Below, piece by piece: positions 34,098 to 43,579 of a DNA stretch of 52,798 nt. Location of the stretch: positions 1 to 52,798 of the forward strand of contig JALERU010000044.1 of assembly GCA_022764045.1 (NCBI GenBank), written 5' to 3'. Both the position numbers and the translations under genes were made by a program. Position 1 is the first letter of the stretch, and the number at the start of each line of letters is the position of its first letter. Origin of the DNA: Clostridiales bacterium. Lineage in GTDB: Bacteria > Bacillota > Clostridia > Oscillospirales > Oscillospiraceae. Below the pieces are notes generated by a model that saw only the letters and a list, made by a program, of their open reading frames with translations, was not told the DNA's origin and did not search any database.

Positions 34098-35795
34098 TTA
34101 TCTTAACTCATGAGAAACGGCATCCAAGCTGGCGGGCAACTCCTTTTGTGGGATCGGAAGAGCACTTGTCTGCTTCCAGTTGTCATAATCGGTAATCCCC
34201 TTGCCCGCGTTGGGGTGGAAGTGGGCGTAAGCCGCGTCCACCGCGAACAGGGACAAAAGCACCCCACAAAGGGTGAGGCGATATCCCACCGGCATTTTAT
34301 CTATGCCCTTGGCCAACATGGGGCCGGCAAGATAGGCAACGACACAGCAGCCCAAACCAAAGACCACCGCGCCTTCCAAACAGATTCGGCCATTGAGGTT
34401 CATAAAGTAGCCGCTGTAATCCCACCAGCGAATTCCATGGGTGAATTCCAGATACCAGCTGGCGAAATACTCGATGATCGAGCAAAGTACCATAGAGACC
34501 ACAAAGGTTAAGGGCGGATGTTTGAACAGCCGCTTGAGCAGCACCAGCGCCAACGCGCCGCCAACCCCATAGATGGGCAGCCAGGGGCCATACATGGTGC
34601 CGCGATTGACGAAAATCCCTTCTTTGACAATATGGAGCGTCACTTCCCAGGCCCAGCCCACAAAGGCAAAGGCGAAAAAGAGCAGGATTAGATGCTGGAT
34701 GCCGTAATGCCGGTTATAGTCCAGCTTGTGCTGATAGGCGTAATGGAAGACGGGGTCCTGAATGGCTTGCTCCGGGGCCTTCTGCTTTTTCTCCTTGGGG
34801 CCGTCCAAAAACGCTTCCCCAAACTCCGGAATGCAGAAAAATTCCTTCGTTTCGGGGTCTTGCTCCAACTGGTTTTGGCGTAGGATTACATAGAGCTGGG
34901 TATAAATCCCCACCCGATACCCGTTGAGGAAAAAGAGCTTGAGCAGGCAGAAAAGGCAAGAGGACAAAGCGGCAACCAGTTCTGAATTGCCGATGGCCAG
35001 GGTGGCCGCGACACTTCCTATGCTCAGCAGAAGCAGAGGCAGGAGGGTCCACTGAAGAAACAGCGTCAGATCCACCAAAAAACAGCGCCATTTTTGCCCC
35101 TGCATCATACGGCGGGAAAGGGTGATTGCCTCCTTCGGAGAAAGATTGGGGTTTTCTGCCAGAAGGTAGGGGGTCATCCGGTAGGAATAAAACTTAATGG
35201 GAAACCCGACGATGGTCAGCGCCCACAGCAAAAGGTAGACATTTTTGAGCAAGATGCCTTTCGTGGTGTTCCACCAGCGTCCCCGTCCAAAGGGCGACCA
35301 AACGGCACGCAAACTGATGTTATCTCGAACTCGGCACTCCAAAAAGAACCGTCTGGCGCCCACGGTGAGAACACTTGCCACCCAGATCATAAACCAAAGG
35401 CTGATAACAACGCCGAGAATCGCCAGGGTTAAGCCCGTCCAGCCGACAAACTCCGAGCGATACAAAAAGGCGAAGAAAGCGGAAAAGGGCTGTGTAAGCC
35501 CATCAAAATAGGGCTTTATATTTTGGTCCGCGGCCAGCCAGAGAGGATGCGTTCCGTCTTCGGGGTCAATCTCCAGCCACTGCAAAAAGATATCCCAGTT
35601 GGAGAGGTTTACGCTCTGCACCACCACCTCACTGTCGCTGCGCATGTTATCCAGATCAAAATCGTGGATAAAGCTCACGGAATCGGCAAATTCCGCCCCG
35701 GTGAACGCCAACAGAAAACAAACGGAAACAATTGCCAGCCAGTTTCGGAAAAATAACTTTTTCCCCTGCCGTTTTAATTCCTTTCGTCTCCACAT
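34098..35795 (-). CDS. DUF975-like plus CmpB-type membrane protein fusion
   Basis: Membrane protein of 565 aa. Residues 1 to about 330 resemble DUF975 family proteins (MWRRKELKRQGKKLFFRNW start; LSPKEAITLSRRMMQGQKWRCFLVDL). A hydrophilic linker (about 330-370) leads to a second half like the CmpB putative ABC-permease family (FAFVGWAWEVTLHIVKEGIFVNRGTMYGPWLPIYGVG, where GWxxE and NRG are the core motif). About eleven hydrophobic segments. I start at the second ATG, preceded by GAGG; the first has no ribosome site. Function unknown. The MITE-like element begins four bases after its stop. Confidence 0.8.
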   Translation of the reverse strand: MWRRKELKRQGKKLFFRNWLAIVSVCFLLAFTGAEFADSVSFIHDFDLDNMRSDSEVVVQSVNLSNWDIFLQWLEIDPEDGTHPLWLAADQNIKPYFDGLTQPFSAFFAFLYRSEFVGWTGLTLAILGVVISLWFMIWVASVLTVGARRFFLECRVRDNISLRAVWSPFGRGRWWNTTKGILLKNVYLLLWALTIVGFPIKFYSYRMTPYLLAENPNLSPKEAITLSRRMMQGQKWRCFLVDLTLFLQWTLLPLLLLSIGSVAATLAIGNSELVAALSSCLFCLLKLFFLNGYRVGIYTQLYVILRQNQLEQDPETKEFFCIPEFGEAFLDGPKEKKQKAPEQAIQDPVFHYAYQHKLDYNRHYGIQHLILLFFAFAFVGWAWEVTLHIVKEGIFVNRGTMYGPWLPIYGVGGALALVLLKRLFKHPPLTFVVSMVLCSIIEYFASWYLEFTHGIRWWDYSGYFMNLNGRICLEGAVVFGLGCCVVAYLAGPMLAKGIDKMPVGYRLTLCGVLLSLFAVDAAYAHFHPNAGKGITDYDNWKQTSALPIPQKELPASLDAVSHELR

Positions 35796-35898
35796 AGATC
35801 TCAGCCTCATTTTCTATAGAATAATCCCTTGGATGATGTCTTATCCTCTCATATATCTACAGAAAAGTCAATGAGTATCCATGGATTGACAACGGCTG

Positions 35899-36750
35899 TT
35901 ATTCAGCGCGTTTCACCACGGGAATCCACACTTCATAACGGGCGTGTTCAGGGTCTGGGTTCAGATAGCACTCCACATCGGGGGCGTCGGCGTACTCATA
36001 GCCTGAGTTGGGAAGCCACTCGGTGATGATTCGGCGCTCTAATTCCTGCATGTCTTGGACTGGGCCCTCCCCGGGGAAAATGGCCCAAGTGGCGGCAGGA
36101 AGGAGATACTCCTCAAACTCCCCGGCGGGCTGGGTGGTGGAGACAGCAATGTAGTAGCGCCATTCCTCCCGCTGGTTGCAGGCGCTGACACCAAACAGGC
36201 CCATGGGCGGGACATCCATTTTCTGGGCCAGACGCTGGACTGTGCCGTCCTGGGCGGCTCTGCTCCACATTTGGGGAACCTCTAAAAAGTTCTTTTCAAT
36301 TTCCTGGTTCAGGGGATGGGAGCGCCCCACCAGGCGCAGGGTGGGTTTATTCTCTATGCGATAGGTCAGGGGCTCTGCGCCCTTTACGCTGATCTGAAAG
36401 GCCAGAGGCGGAAAGGCTTTCACTGCGCTCCCCTCTTCCCGCACCTTGGAGGGGGCCAGACCGTGGACACTTTGAAAGGCCCGGTTGAAGGCGGTGGGAG
36501 AATGGTAGCCGTATTTCTGGGCCACGTCAAGGATCTTTGCCCCCTCCTGACGAAGATCCACCGCCGCCAGAGACATTTTTCGCCGCCGGACATACTCTGA
36601 CAGGGGAACTCCTGCCAGGTAGACAAACATCCGCTGGAAATGGTAGCCTGAGCAGCAGGCAATGGTTCCCAGCTTTCCATAGTCCAGGTCTTCTGTGAGA
36701 TGTGCTTCCAGGTAGTCAATGGCCTGATTCCATCGTTCGATCCATTCCAT
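35899..36750 (-). CDS. AraC-family regulator with GyrI-like effector domain
   Basis: Regulator of 283 aa. N-terminal AraC-type double HTH (about 8-105; AIDYLEAHLTEDLDYGKLG, then FNRAFQSVHGLAPSKVR) followed by a GyrI-like/Rob-type effector-binding domain (about 120-283; PVVKRAE at the end). ATG is nine bases from AAGGAG; longer frames lack one. Similar proteins respond to small hydrophobic or cationic compounds. No target gene is obvious. Confidence 0.9.
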   Translation of the reverse strand: MEWIERWNQAIDYLEAHLTEDLDYGKLGTIACCSGYHFQRMFVYLAGVPLSEYVRRRKMSLAAVDLRQEGAKILDVAQKYGYHSPTAFNRAFQSVHGLAPSKVREEGSAVKAFPPLAFQISVKGAEPLTYRIENKPTLRLVGRSHPLNQEIEKNFLEVPQMWSRAAQDGTVQRLAQKMDVPPMGLFGVSACNQREEWRYYIAVSTTQPAGEFEEYLLPAATWAIFPGEGPVQDMQELERRIITEWLPNSGYEYADAPDVECYLNPDPEHARYEVWIPVVKRAE

Positions 36751-36876
36751 AGTGATCCGCTCCTTCTGTTGGCCCGTTTGGTGTAAAGTCGATATGATAA
36801 TATAGTATAACAGCTTCCGACAACATTTTCCTCTCTTTCTTTGACCGAAAAAAGAGAGATGCTCCGATTCAGACAG

Positions 36877-36914
36877 AAAAACCGGCAGAACCTGGTGAGG
36901 CACTGCCGGTTTTC
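36877..36914 (-). terminator. Terminator of the PFOR gene
   Basis: On the minus strand AACCGGCAG / CTGCCGGTT with a 14-nt loop followed by TTTCTG, about 40 bp after the stop. Confidence 0.85.
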
Positions 36915-36955
36915 CTGGATTTTTAAGAATGTGGATGTATCATTTATATGTGTGG

Positions 36956-39900
36956 TTATCCTTTTTTGGACTCCCAAGGCTTGCTCAGCTCCACCAGGCG
37001 CTGGTACTTGGCTTGTGCCTCTTTCTCAGCCCGGACAAAGAGTTCCTTGGCCCGGTCGGGGAAGGTGAGCTTCAGGGAGGAGTAACGGACCTCGCCGGCC
37101 AGGAATTCCTGATAGTCCATGATGGGGGCGGGAGAATCCAGCTGGAAAGGATTCTTTCCCTTTTCCATGCGGCGGGGGTCGTATCGGAAGAGGTGCCAAT
37201 AGCCGGCCTGGACAGCGGCGCTCATCTCCAGCATGGTGTTGTTCATGCCGATTTTGATGCCGTGGCTGATGCAGGGGGCGTAAGCAATGACGATAGAGGT
37301 GCCGGGATAGGACTCGGCTTCCAGCAGCGCCCGAAGAGTCTGATTATAGTCGGCACCCATGGCCACCTGGGCCACATAGACGTTGCCGTACTGCATGGCG
37401 ATGGCCGCCAGGTCCTTCTTCTGAACGGACTTACCGGCTGCGGCAAACTGGGCCACAGCGCCGGTGTTGGTGGCCTTGGAGGCCTGGCCGCCGGTGTTGG
37501 AATAGACCTCGGTGTCCAGCACCAGAATGTTGATGTTCTCGCCGGAGGCCAGCACGTGGTCCACGCCGCCGTAGCCGATGTCGTAGGCCCAGCCGTCACC
37601 GCCGAAGGCCCAGATGGACTTCTGGCCGAACATATCCCGCATGTTGTACAGATTCTGGAGGTCTTCCTGGTTGGCGGTGCCTGCGGAGAGGGCCTTTGCT
37701 AGGGCCTCGGTCAGGGCCTTACCTGTGGTCCGGGAGCCCTCGGTCTCCTTCCGGTGGTTCAGCCACTTCTGGGCGCAGAGGGTCACGGCGGCTGGGGTCG
37801 CCTCGTCCTGGGCGATGGATCGCGCCAGCTCCACTGCGGCGTTCTGCCGGGCGTTCACGGCCAGATTCATACCGTAACCAAACTCAGCGCCGTCCTCAAA
37901 GAGGGAGTTTTCCCAGGCGGGGCCTCTCCCCTCTTTGTTCACGGTGTAGGGGGTGGAAGGCGCGCTGCCGCCCCAGATGGAGGAGCAGCCGGTGGCGTTG
38001 GCGATGTACATTCGATCACCGAAGAGCTGGGTGACCAGCTTGACGTAAGGGGTCTCGCCGCAGCCGGCGCAGGCGCCGGAGAACTCGAAGAGGGGCTGCT
38101 GGAACTGGCTGCCCTTGACGGTCTCTTTGGCGAAGGGGATTTCTTTCTCGGTGACCTGCTCCATGCCATAGTCGAAGATCTTCTGTTCGGCCAGTTGGCT
38201 GTCCAGGGGCTGCATGGTCAGGGCCTTGGTCTTGGCCGGACATGCCTGGACGCAGGAGCCGCAGCCGGTGCAGTCCAGCACGGAGACGGTCATGGCGAAA
38301 GCGTAGATCTCACAGCCCTTGCCGCGCATATCATGCATCTTGGTGCCCTTGGGGGCGGAAACCACTTCGTCGGCGTCCATGACAATGGGGCGGATGCAGG
38401 CGTGGGGGCAGACATAGGAGCAGATGTTGCACTGGATGCAGTGATCCTGGTTCCACTCGGGAACCTTCACAGCAATGCCGCGCTTTTCAAAAGCGGCGGT
38501 GCCCTGCGGCAGGGTGCCGTCGGCACTGGGCATAAACTTGGAGACAGGAATGGCGTCGCCCCGCATGGCGTTGGCGGGGATCATCACGTCCTTCACATAC
38601 TGGGCCAGTTCTTCCCGCTGGGTGTTCACCTGGGGTTCTGTGGGAGTGTCCTGGGCGTCCATCCATCCCATGGGGATGTGGACCTCCTGCACCCCTTCCA
38701 CGCCGGCGTCCACGGCGTTATAGTTCTGCATGATGACGTCCATGCCCTTGTGGCCGTAGCTCTTGACAATGGCGTCCTTCATGTGCTGCACGGCTTCGTC
38801 CACGGGGATCACGTTGGCCAGCTTGAAGAAGGCTGCCTGAAGGATGGTGTTGGACCGGTTGCCCATGCCCAGTTCGATGGCCTTATGGGTGGCGTCGCAG
38901 GTGTAGAGGTGGATATCATTCTGAGCCAGATACCGCTTGGCGGCGGCGGGGAGATGGGCTTCCAGTTCCTGAAGATTCCAGGAGCAGTTGAGCAGGAAAG
39001 TGCCGCCGGGCTTGATGTCCTGGACGATATCGAAGGTTTCGATGTAAGAGGCCTTGTGGCAGGCCACAAAGTCAGCCTTAGTCACGTAGTAAGAGGCCTT
39101 AATCTCGTTTTTTCCGAAGCGCAGGTGGCTGACTGTTACACCTCCGGTTTTCTTGGAGTCGTACTGGAAGTATGCCTGGACCTGCATGTCAGTGTTGTCG
39201 CCGATGATTTTGATGGAGTTCTTGTTGGCGCCCACGGTGCCGTCGCCGCCCAGGCCCCAGAACTTGCAGGCGATGGTCCCCTCGTCGGCCAAATCGGGCT
39301 CCTCAGGGATGGGAAGGGACCGATGGGTCACGTCGTCGGTGATGTTAATGGTGAAGCTCCGCACGGGGTTCTCGCTCTGCCCATTGCGGAAGGCGGAGAG
39401 GATACCGCCGGGGGTGGTGTCCTTGGAGCCCAGGCCGTACCGGCCGCCCACCACCTTGGCTCCGGCGAAGGGGCTGCCGGCCAGAGCGGCCACCACATCC
39501 AGATACAGCGGCTCGCCAATGGAGGAGGGCTCTTTGCAGCGGTCCATCACCACGATATTTTTGGTGGTGGCAGGGAGGGCTGCGATGAAACGGTCGGTGA
39601 CGAAGGGGCGGTAGAGGCGGACCTTCACCAGGCCGACCTTCTCCCCCTTGGCGTTCATGTAGTCCACCACTTCCTCCGCCGCATCGCAGACAGAGCCCAT
39701 GGCCACCATGACGGTTTCGGCGTCGGGCGCGCCGTAGTAGTTAAAAAGCTGATAATTGGTACCCAGGCGCTGGTTGACCTTGTCCATGTACTCCTCTACC
39801 ACAGCGGGGAGTGCGTCGTAGTACTGGTTACGGGTCTCGTTGACCTGGAAGAAGATGTCGGGGTTTTGTGCCGAGCCCCGCAGGACGGGATGCTCGGGGT

Positions 39901-40525
39901 TCAGAGCCCGGGCCCGGAAGGCGTTCAGGGCGTCCATATCCACCATGGACTTGAGCTCCTCATAGTCCCACACCTCAACCTTTTTGATCTCGTGGGAGGT
40001 GCGGAAGCCATCGAAGAAGTGCAGGAAGGGCACCCGCCCGCCAATGGCGGCCAGATGGGCCACGGCACCCAGGTCCATGACCTCCTGGGGGTTGTTGCTG
40101 CACAGCATGGCGTAGCCGGTGGAACGGCAAGACATCACGTCGCTGTGATCGCCAAAGATGGACAGGGCGTGGGTTGCCAGCGCCCGGGCGGAGACATGGG
40201 TGACGCCGGGCAGCAGGCTGCCGGCGATCTTATACATGTTGGGGATCATCAGCAAAAGGCCCTGGGAGGCGGTAAACGTTGTGGTGAGCGCGCCGGCAGT
40301 CAGGGAGCCGTGGACCGCGCCGGCGGCGCCGCCCTCCGACTGCATAACAGAGACCTTGACCGGCTGGCCGAACATGTTTTTCCGCCCTTCGGCAGACCAT
40401 TTGTCCGATAGTTCCGCCATCACAGAGGATGGGGTAATGGGATAAATTGCCGCGACTTCTGTAAAGGCATATGCCACGTGGGCAGCCGCGGTGTTGCCGT
40501 CCATTGTCTTGCGCTTTCTTGCCAC
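36956..40525 (-). CDS. nifJ: Pyruvate:ferredoxin (flavodoxin) oxidoreductase
   Basis: Oxidises pyruvate to acetyl-CoA and CO2 and reduces ferredoxin; the central catabolic enzyme of such anaerobes. The 1189-aa single-chain enzyme has the N-terminal YPITPSS motif (pyruvate site), domain II, a two-cluster ferredoxin domain (CIQCNICSYVCP and CTGCGSCVQACP), the CAGCGE cysteines and the TPP motif GDGWAYDIGYGG...NTGGQ of domain VI, plus the late conserved Cys in APCISHG. Full family length. The start is GTG after AAGGAGG; a GTG six codons earlier overlaps that site. Transcribed alone. Confidence 0.98.
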   Translation of the reverse strand: MARKRKTMDGNTAAAHVAYAFTEVAAIYPITPSSVMAELSDKWSAEGRKNMFGQPVKVSVMQSEGGAAGAVHGSLTAGALTTTFTASQGLLLMIPNMYKIAGSLLPGVTHVSARALATHALSIFGDHSDVMSCRSTGYAMLCSNNPQEVMDLGAVAHLAAIGGRVPFLHFFDGFRTSHEIKKVEVWDYEELKSMVDMDALNAFRARALNPEHPVLRGSAQNPDIFFQVNETRNQYYDALPAVVEEYMDKVNQRLGTNYQLFNYYGAPDAETVMVAMGSVCDAAEEVVDYMNAKGEKVGLVKVRLYRPFVTDRFIAALPATTKNIVVMDRCKEPSSIGEPLYLDVVAALAGSPFAGAKVVGGRYGLGSKDTTPGGILSAFRNGQSENPVRSFTINITDDVTHRSLPIPEEPDLADEGTIACKFWGLGGDGTVGANKNSIKIIGDNTDMQVQAYFQYDSKKTGGVTVSHLRFGKNEIKASYYVTKADFVACHKASYIETFDIVQDIKPGGTFLLNCSWNLQELEAHLPAAAKRYLAQNDIHLYTCDATHKAIELGMGNRSNTILQAAFFKLANVIPVDEAVQHMKDAIVKSYGHKGMDVIMQNYNAVDAGVEGVQEVHIPMGWMDAQDTPTEPQVNTQREELAQYVKDVMIPANAMRGDAIPVSKFMPSADGTLPQGTAAFEKRGIAVKVPEWNQDHCIQCNICSYVCPHACIRPIVMDADEVVSAPKGTKMHDMRGKGCEIYAFAMTVSVLDCTGCGSCVQACPAKTKALTMQPLDSQLAEQKIFDYGMEQVTEKEIPFAKETVKGSQFQQPLFEFSGACAGCGETPYVKLVTQLFGDRMYIANATGCSSIWGGSAPSTPYTVNKEGRGPAWENSLFEDGAEFGYGMNLAVNARQNAAVELARSIAQDEATPAAVTLCAQKWLNHRKETEGSRTTGKALTEALAKALSAGTANQEDLQNLYNMRDMFGQKSIWAFGGDGWAYDIGYGGVDHVLASGENINILVLDTEVYSNTGGQASKATNTGAVAQFAAAGKSVQKKDLAAIAMQYGNVYVAQVAMGADYNQTLRALLEAESYPGTSIVIAYAPCISHGIKIGMNNTMLEMSAAVQAGYWHLFRYDPRRMEKGKNPFQLDSPAPIMDYQEFLAGEVRYSSLKLTFPDRAKELFVRAEKEAQAKYQRLVELSKPWESKKG

Positions 40526-40595
40526 GCTGATTCCTCCTTGCACCAGGGGAAATGGAGACCATTTCGCTGGATTGTTTCCTTATGTTCAGAGGCGA

Positions 40596-40610
40596 GCCGT
40601 GATTCACGGC
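40596..40610. promoter_or_regulatory. Palindrome in the PFOR leader
   Basis: Perfect palindrome GCCGTGA-T-TCACGGC about 70-85 bp upstream of the PFOR start. May be an operator or a leader hairpin. Confidence 0.45.
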
Positions 40611-40938
40611 CCGCATCCTGTCTTCTGACGCTTTAATCCTACCATTTGCAGCCTCGTTTTGTAAATGAAAGTTCTATCCAAAGTTCCTGCAAGAAAACCT
40701 GCGGAATCCTTCTATCCTGCCGGGAGAACAAAAAGAAAACGAGAGAGAATGCGCTTCTTTGTGCAAATAAACCACGTGCGATTTGTCAAGTGTTTTTGGC
40801 TTTTTGTCAACTTATGGGGCTTCCTATTTGATCGGCAGCATCAAGGCACGAATCTTCCTGTGGGAGTGGAGGCGGTTGGGAAAACCCGGGAGATTTTTTT
40901 GATCGTGTTTTCAAACCCTTCGGCACGATAAATGTTTC

Positions 40939-40967
40939 TTGACATTTCCTCTATAGTTTAGTAGGAT
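40939..40967 (+). promoter_or_regulatory. Promoter of the YeiH-family gene
   Basis: TTGACA, 17 bp, TAGGAT, about 60 bp upstream of the ATG. Confidence 0.65.
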
Positions 40968-41005
40968 AGGCACGGCATCAGCCAGGTGTATAGTTTAGCT
41001 TATAC
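40952..41005 (+). repeat. Direct repeat TATAGTTTAG around the YeiH transcription start
   Basis: Identical TATAGTTTAG at 40952-40961 and 40989-40998. The second lies inside an inverted repeat GTATA...TATAC (40988-41005). Placed over the -10 and leader, they look like a regulator binding pair. Confidence 0.45.
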
Positions 41006-41026
41006 TGAGAAAGAGAGAAATAGCCC

Positions 41027-42058
41027 ATGAAATTTTTGAAAACCAATGGGAAAGGCCTGGCGCTGTGCCTGGTCATTGCCATCCCCGCATGGATTCTGGG
41101 TACTTTTTTCCCCATTGTGGGCGGGCCGGTCATTGCCATTCTTTTGGGGATGCTCATTGCCATCCCCCTGAAGGATCAGGGAGCGATGGCGCCGGGAATT
41201 AAGTTTACTTCGAAAAAAATTCTCCAATGGGCGGTGGTCCTGCTGGGCTTCGGCCTGGACTTGGCGGTAGTATTGCGCACAGGAAAGCAGTCGCTGCCAA
41301 TTATTGTCTGCACTATCAGCGTTTCTCTGCTGATTTCCTACGCCTTGCACAAGGCGTTCCATATCCCCTCTAAGATTTCTACGCTGGTGGGAGTTGGTTC
41401 CTCCATCTGCGGTGGCTCCGCCGTGGCGGCCACGGCGCCGGTCATTGACGCGGACGACGAGGAAGTGGCTCAGGCGATCTCCGTGATCTTTTTCTTTAAT
41501 GTGCTGGCGGCCATCATTTTTCCCATTCTGGGAAACTTCATCGGCTTTAGCACCACCTCTGGCGAGGCCTTTGGAATCTTTGCCGGCACAGCGGTGAATG
41601 ACACCTCCTCGGTCACTGCCGCCGCCGCCACCTGGGACAGTATGTGGGGACTGGGCTCTCAGACGCTGGACAAGGCGGTTACGGTGAAGCTCACCCGCAC
41701 CCTGGCCATCATTCCCATCACTCTGATTCTGGCCTTGCTCCAGACCCGGAAGGGTCAGAAGACCCAGGGCAAAGGGGTCAGCATGAAGGCGATCTTCCCC
41801 TTTTTTATTCTCTATTTCATCGCGGCCAGCTTGATTACCACCATTGCCATTCACTTTGGGATCGACGCCAGCTTCTTCTCCCCCATCAAGACCTTGAGTA
41901 AGTTCTTTATTGTCCTGGCGATGGCGGCCATCGGCTTGAATACGGATATCGTGAAACTGATTAAAACCGGTGGTGCTCCTCTGGCTATGGGGGCCTGCTG
42001 TTGGGTTGGTATTACGGTCACCAGTCTTCTGATTCAGCATGTTTTGGGGATCTGGTAA
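41027..42058 (+). CDS. YeiH-family (UPF0324) putative sulfate exporter
   Basis: Integral membrane protein of 343 aa with about ten hydrophobic segments and the family motifs [59 protein letters not shown] and [11 protein letters not shown]. Family members are annotated as sulfate or sulfite exporters, some near taurine or sulfur-metabolism genes; function here is inferred only. Start ATG follows a GAGAGA/GAAAT stretch with a weak ribosome site. Its usual LysR-type regulator is not adjacent. Confidence 0.9.
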   Translation: MKFLKTNGKGLALCLVIAIPAWILGTFFPIVGGPVIAILLGMLIAIPLKDQGAMAPGIKFTSKKILQWAVVLLGFGLDLAVVLRTGKQSLPIIVCTISVSLLISYALHKAFHIPSKISTLVGVGSSICGGSAVAATAPVIDADDEEVAQAISVIFFFNVLAAIIFPILGNFIGFSTTSGEAFGIFAGTAVNDTSSVTAAAATWDSMWGLGSQTLDKAVTVKLTRTLAIIPITLILALLQTRKGQKTQGKGVSMKAIFPFFILYFIAASLITTIAIHFGIDASFFSPIKTLSKFFIVLAMAAIGLNTDIVKLIKTGGAPLAMGACCWVGITVTSLLIQHVLGIW

Positions 42059-42072
42059 AAACGGATCAAAAG

Positions 42073-42110
42073 CAGGATCTTCCAAATGGGTTGGAGGGTC
42101 CTGTTTTTTC
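42073..42110 (+). terminator. Terminator of the YeiH-family gene
   Basis: 13-bp stem CAGGATCTTCCAA / TTGGAGGGTCCTG (G-U pairs) with a 5-nt loop and a run of six T. Confidence 0.85.
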
Positions 42111-42150
42111 ATAAAAGGATGATGCCTTGAAAACCAGGAGGAGGCAGTTG

Positions 42151-42696
42151 ATGAACGGCAATATTTTGATTACAGGGAAACCCGGCACCGGAAAATCCAC
42201 TCTGGCGCTTTGGCTGATCGAGCGCCTGGGGCAGCCTTGGGCGGGCTATCAGACGGTGAAGGCAGAGGACACGCCGGCCGGCCCTCTTTATGTGATGAAA
42301 CAAGTGCCTGGCGGGGCGTGCGCTCCCATTTCCCGTCAAGCGGCGGGAGGGATTCGCGGCATCCCGGAAACCTTTGAGGTTCTGGGGACACAGTGGGTTC
42401 AGGCGGCTGTGGACGGCCCCTGTCCGGTGATTGTTCTAGATGAAATCGGGCGGTTTGAGGGGCAATGCGAGGGCTTTTTGACTGCGATTCACGGGGCGTT
42501 GGACAGCCCAAAGCTGGTGATCGCGGTGCTGAAGAAGGAGGAGCATCCCCATCTGCGGCAGCTACGGGAGCGAGAGGACAGTTTTCTCTTTGACCTGGAC
42601 GAGCTCTCCCGGCTGGATGCCAGAGAGAGGCTGCTGTCTCTGCTGCGAGCTGAAACAGGATGGGGCGGCAGCCCGGTACAGGCCGGGCCATTCTGA
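42151..42696 (+). CDS. THEP1-like nucleoside-triphosphatase
   Basis: P-loop NTPase of 181 aa with Walker A GKPGTGKST (9-17) and Walker B VIVLDEIGRFE, the layout of the NTPase_1/THEP1 family. Such enzymes hydrolyse NTPs in vitro but their cell role is unknown. ATG follows GGAGGAGG. It is co-directional with and 87 bp upstream of the molybdenum hydroxylase genes; a separate promoter lies in the gap, so it may or may not be co-transcribed. Its position suggests a link to cofactor handling (inference). Confidence 0.85.
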   Translation: MNGNILITGKPGTGKSTLALWLIERLGQPWAGYQTVKAEDTPAGPLYVMKQVPGGACAPISRQAAGGIRGIPETFEVLGTQWVQAAVDGPCPVIVLDEIGRFEGQCEGFLTAIHGALDSPKLVIAVLKKEEHPHLRQLREREDSFLFDLDELSRLDARERLLSLLRAETGWGGSPVQAGPF

Positions 42697-42704
42697 AAAG
42701 AGCT

Positions 42705-42733
42705 TTGTCTTTCCGCCGGTTCCATGGTATACT
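42705..42733 (+). promoter_or_regulatory. Promoter of the molybdenum hydroxylase operon
   Basis: TTGTCT, 17 bp, TATACT, with a TGG extended -10, 50 bp upstream of the first subunit's start. Confidence 0.65.
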
Positions 42734-42783
42734 AAAACTGATTGTGTCGAACACGAAATGATATGACCTTGGAGGAGAGCCTT

Positions 42784-43578
42784 GTGCTGAACATAGAACA
42801 TTATATCCGTGCGCAGAGCCTGGAGGAGGCCTATACCCTCTATCAGGACAAAGGAAATGTGGTATTGGGCGGAATGCTCTGGCTGAAAATGCAAAGCCGG
42901 ACAGTGAGAGGCGTCATTGACCTGTGTGACCTCGAGCTGGATACCATAGAGGAGACGGAAACGGAGTATCGCCTGGGCGCCATGGTGACCCTGCGGCAGT
43001 TGGAGCTTCACCCAGGACTGAACCGACTAACCCAGGGAGCGATGGCCCGTTGTCTATCCCCCATTGTGGGGGTCCAGTTTCGGAACCTGGCGACCTTGGG
43101 CGGCAGCCTGTATGGGCGGTTTGGATTTTCCGATGTGTTGACCCTTTTTATGGCTTTGGAGGCGAAGGTGGAGCTCTATCACAGCGGCGTGGTCACCGTG
43201 GAGGAATTTGCTGGCATGCCAAAGGGCTTGCGGGACATTTTGGTCCGGGTCATCCTGCCGAAGCGGCCCATGCAGGTGGCCTATCTGGCCCAGCGGAACC
43301 AGGCCACAGACGTTCCTGCCTTGACCTGCGCTCTGGTCCGTGAGGGGGGAAACCTGCGGTGCGCCATTGGCGCCCGGCCCAACAAAGCGGTTTTGTATCG
43401 GGACGACGAAGGGATTTTGTCTCAGGGGATCACCGAGGAACGGGCCTGGGCCTTTGCCCAGAGTATTGCAGAGAGAGCCACCTTTGGCGACAATTTGCGG
43501 GCCAAGGCGGCGTACCGAAAGGCCATTTGCCCGGTGCTAATCCGCCGGGGATTGCTGGCCATGGCAGAGGAGGGATAA
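42784..43578 (+). CDS. Molybdenum hydroxylase FAD subunit (XdhB/CoxM type)
   Basis: FAD-binding subunit of 264 aa of a xanthine dehydrogenase-family enzyme. It shows the FAD motifs VVLGGMLWL (for the usual AGGT) and FRNLATLGGSLYGRFGFSD, and the C-terminal CO-dehydrogenase flavoprotein domain. It is slightly short of the usual 280-300 aa. The start is GTG preceded by GGAGGAG; ATGs upstream have no ribosome site. The [2Fe-2S] subunit starts one base after its stop. Confidence 0.9.
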   Translation: MLNIEHYIRAQSLEEAYTLYQDKGNVVLGGMLWLKMQSRTVRGVIDLCDLELDTIEETETEYRLGAMVTLRQLELHPGLNRLTQGAMARCLSPIVGVQFRNLATLGGSLYGRFGFSDVLTLFMALEAKVELYHSGVVTVEEFAGMPKGLRDILVRVILPKRPMQVAYLAQRNQATDVPALTCALVREGGNLRCAIGARPNKAVLYRDDEGILSQGITEERAWAFAQSIAERATFGDNLRAKAAYRKAICPVLIRRGLLAMAEEG

Positions 43579-43579
43579 C

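Larger units (their letters stand above)
40526..41026. other. 500-bp gene-free region between PFOR and YeiH
   Basis: Divergent promoter region; short open frames here have no family likeness. It holds a PFOR-side perfect palindrome, a pair of TTGACAAA repeats 21 bp apart on the minus strand (40783-40810), and a YeiH-side promoter with repeated TATAGTTTAG. The PFOR promoter itself was not placed with confidence. Confidence 0.6.

Noticed and set aside
37754-40411. Very long open frame (885 codons) antisense to PFOR
   Set aside because: Opposite strand of a clear full-length PFOR; the translation is Gly/Val/His-rich with no recognisable motif. Length alone reflects codon bias.
40665-40931. 88-codon frame in the PFOR-YeiH gap
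   Set aside because: No ribosome site and no motif; it overlaps probable regulatory sequence.
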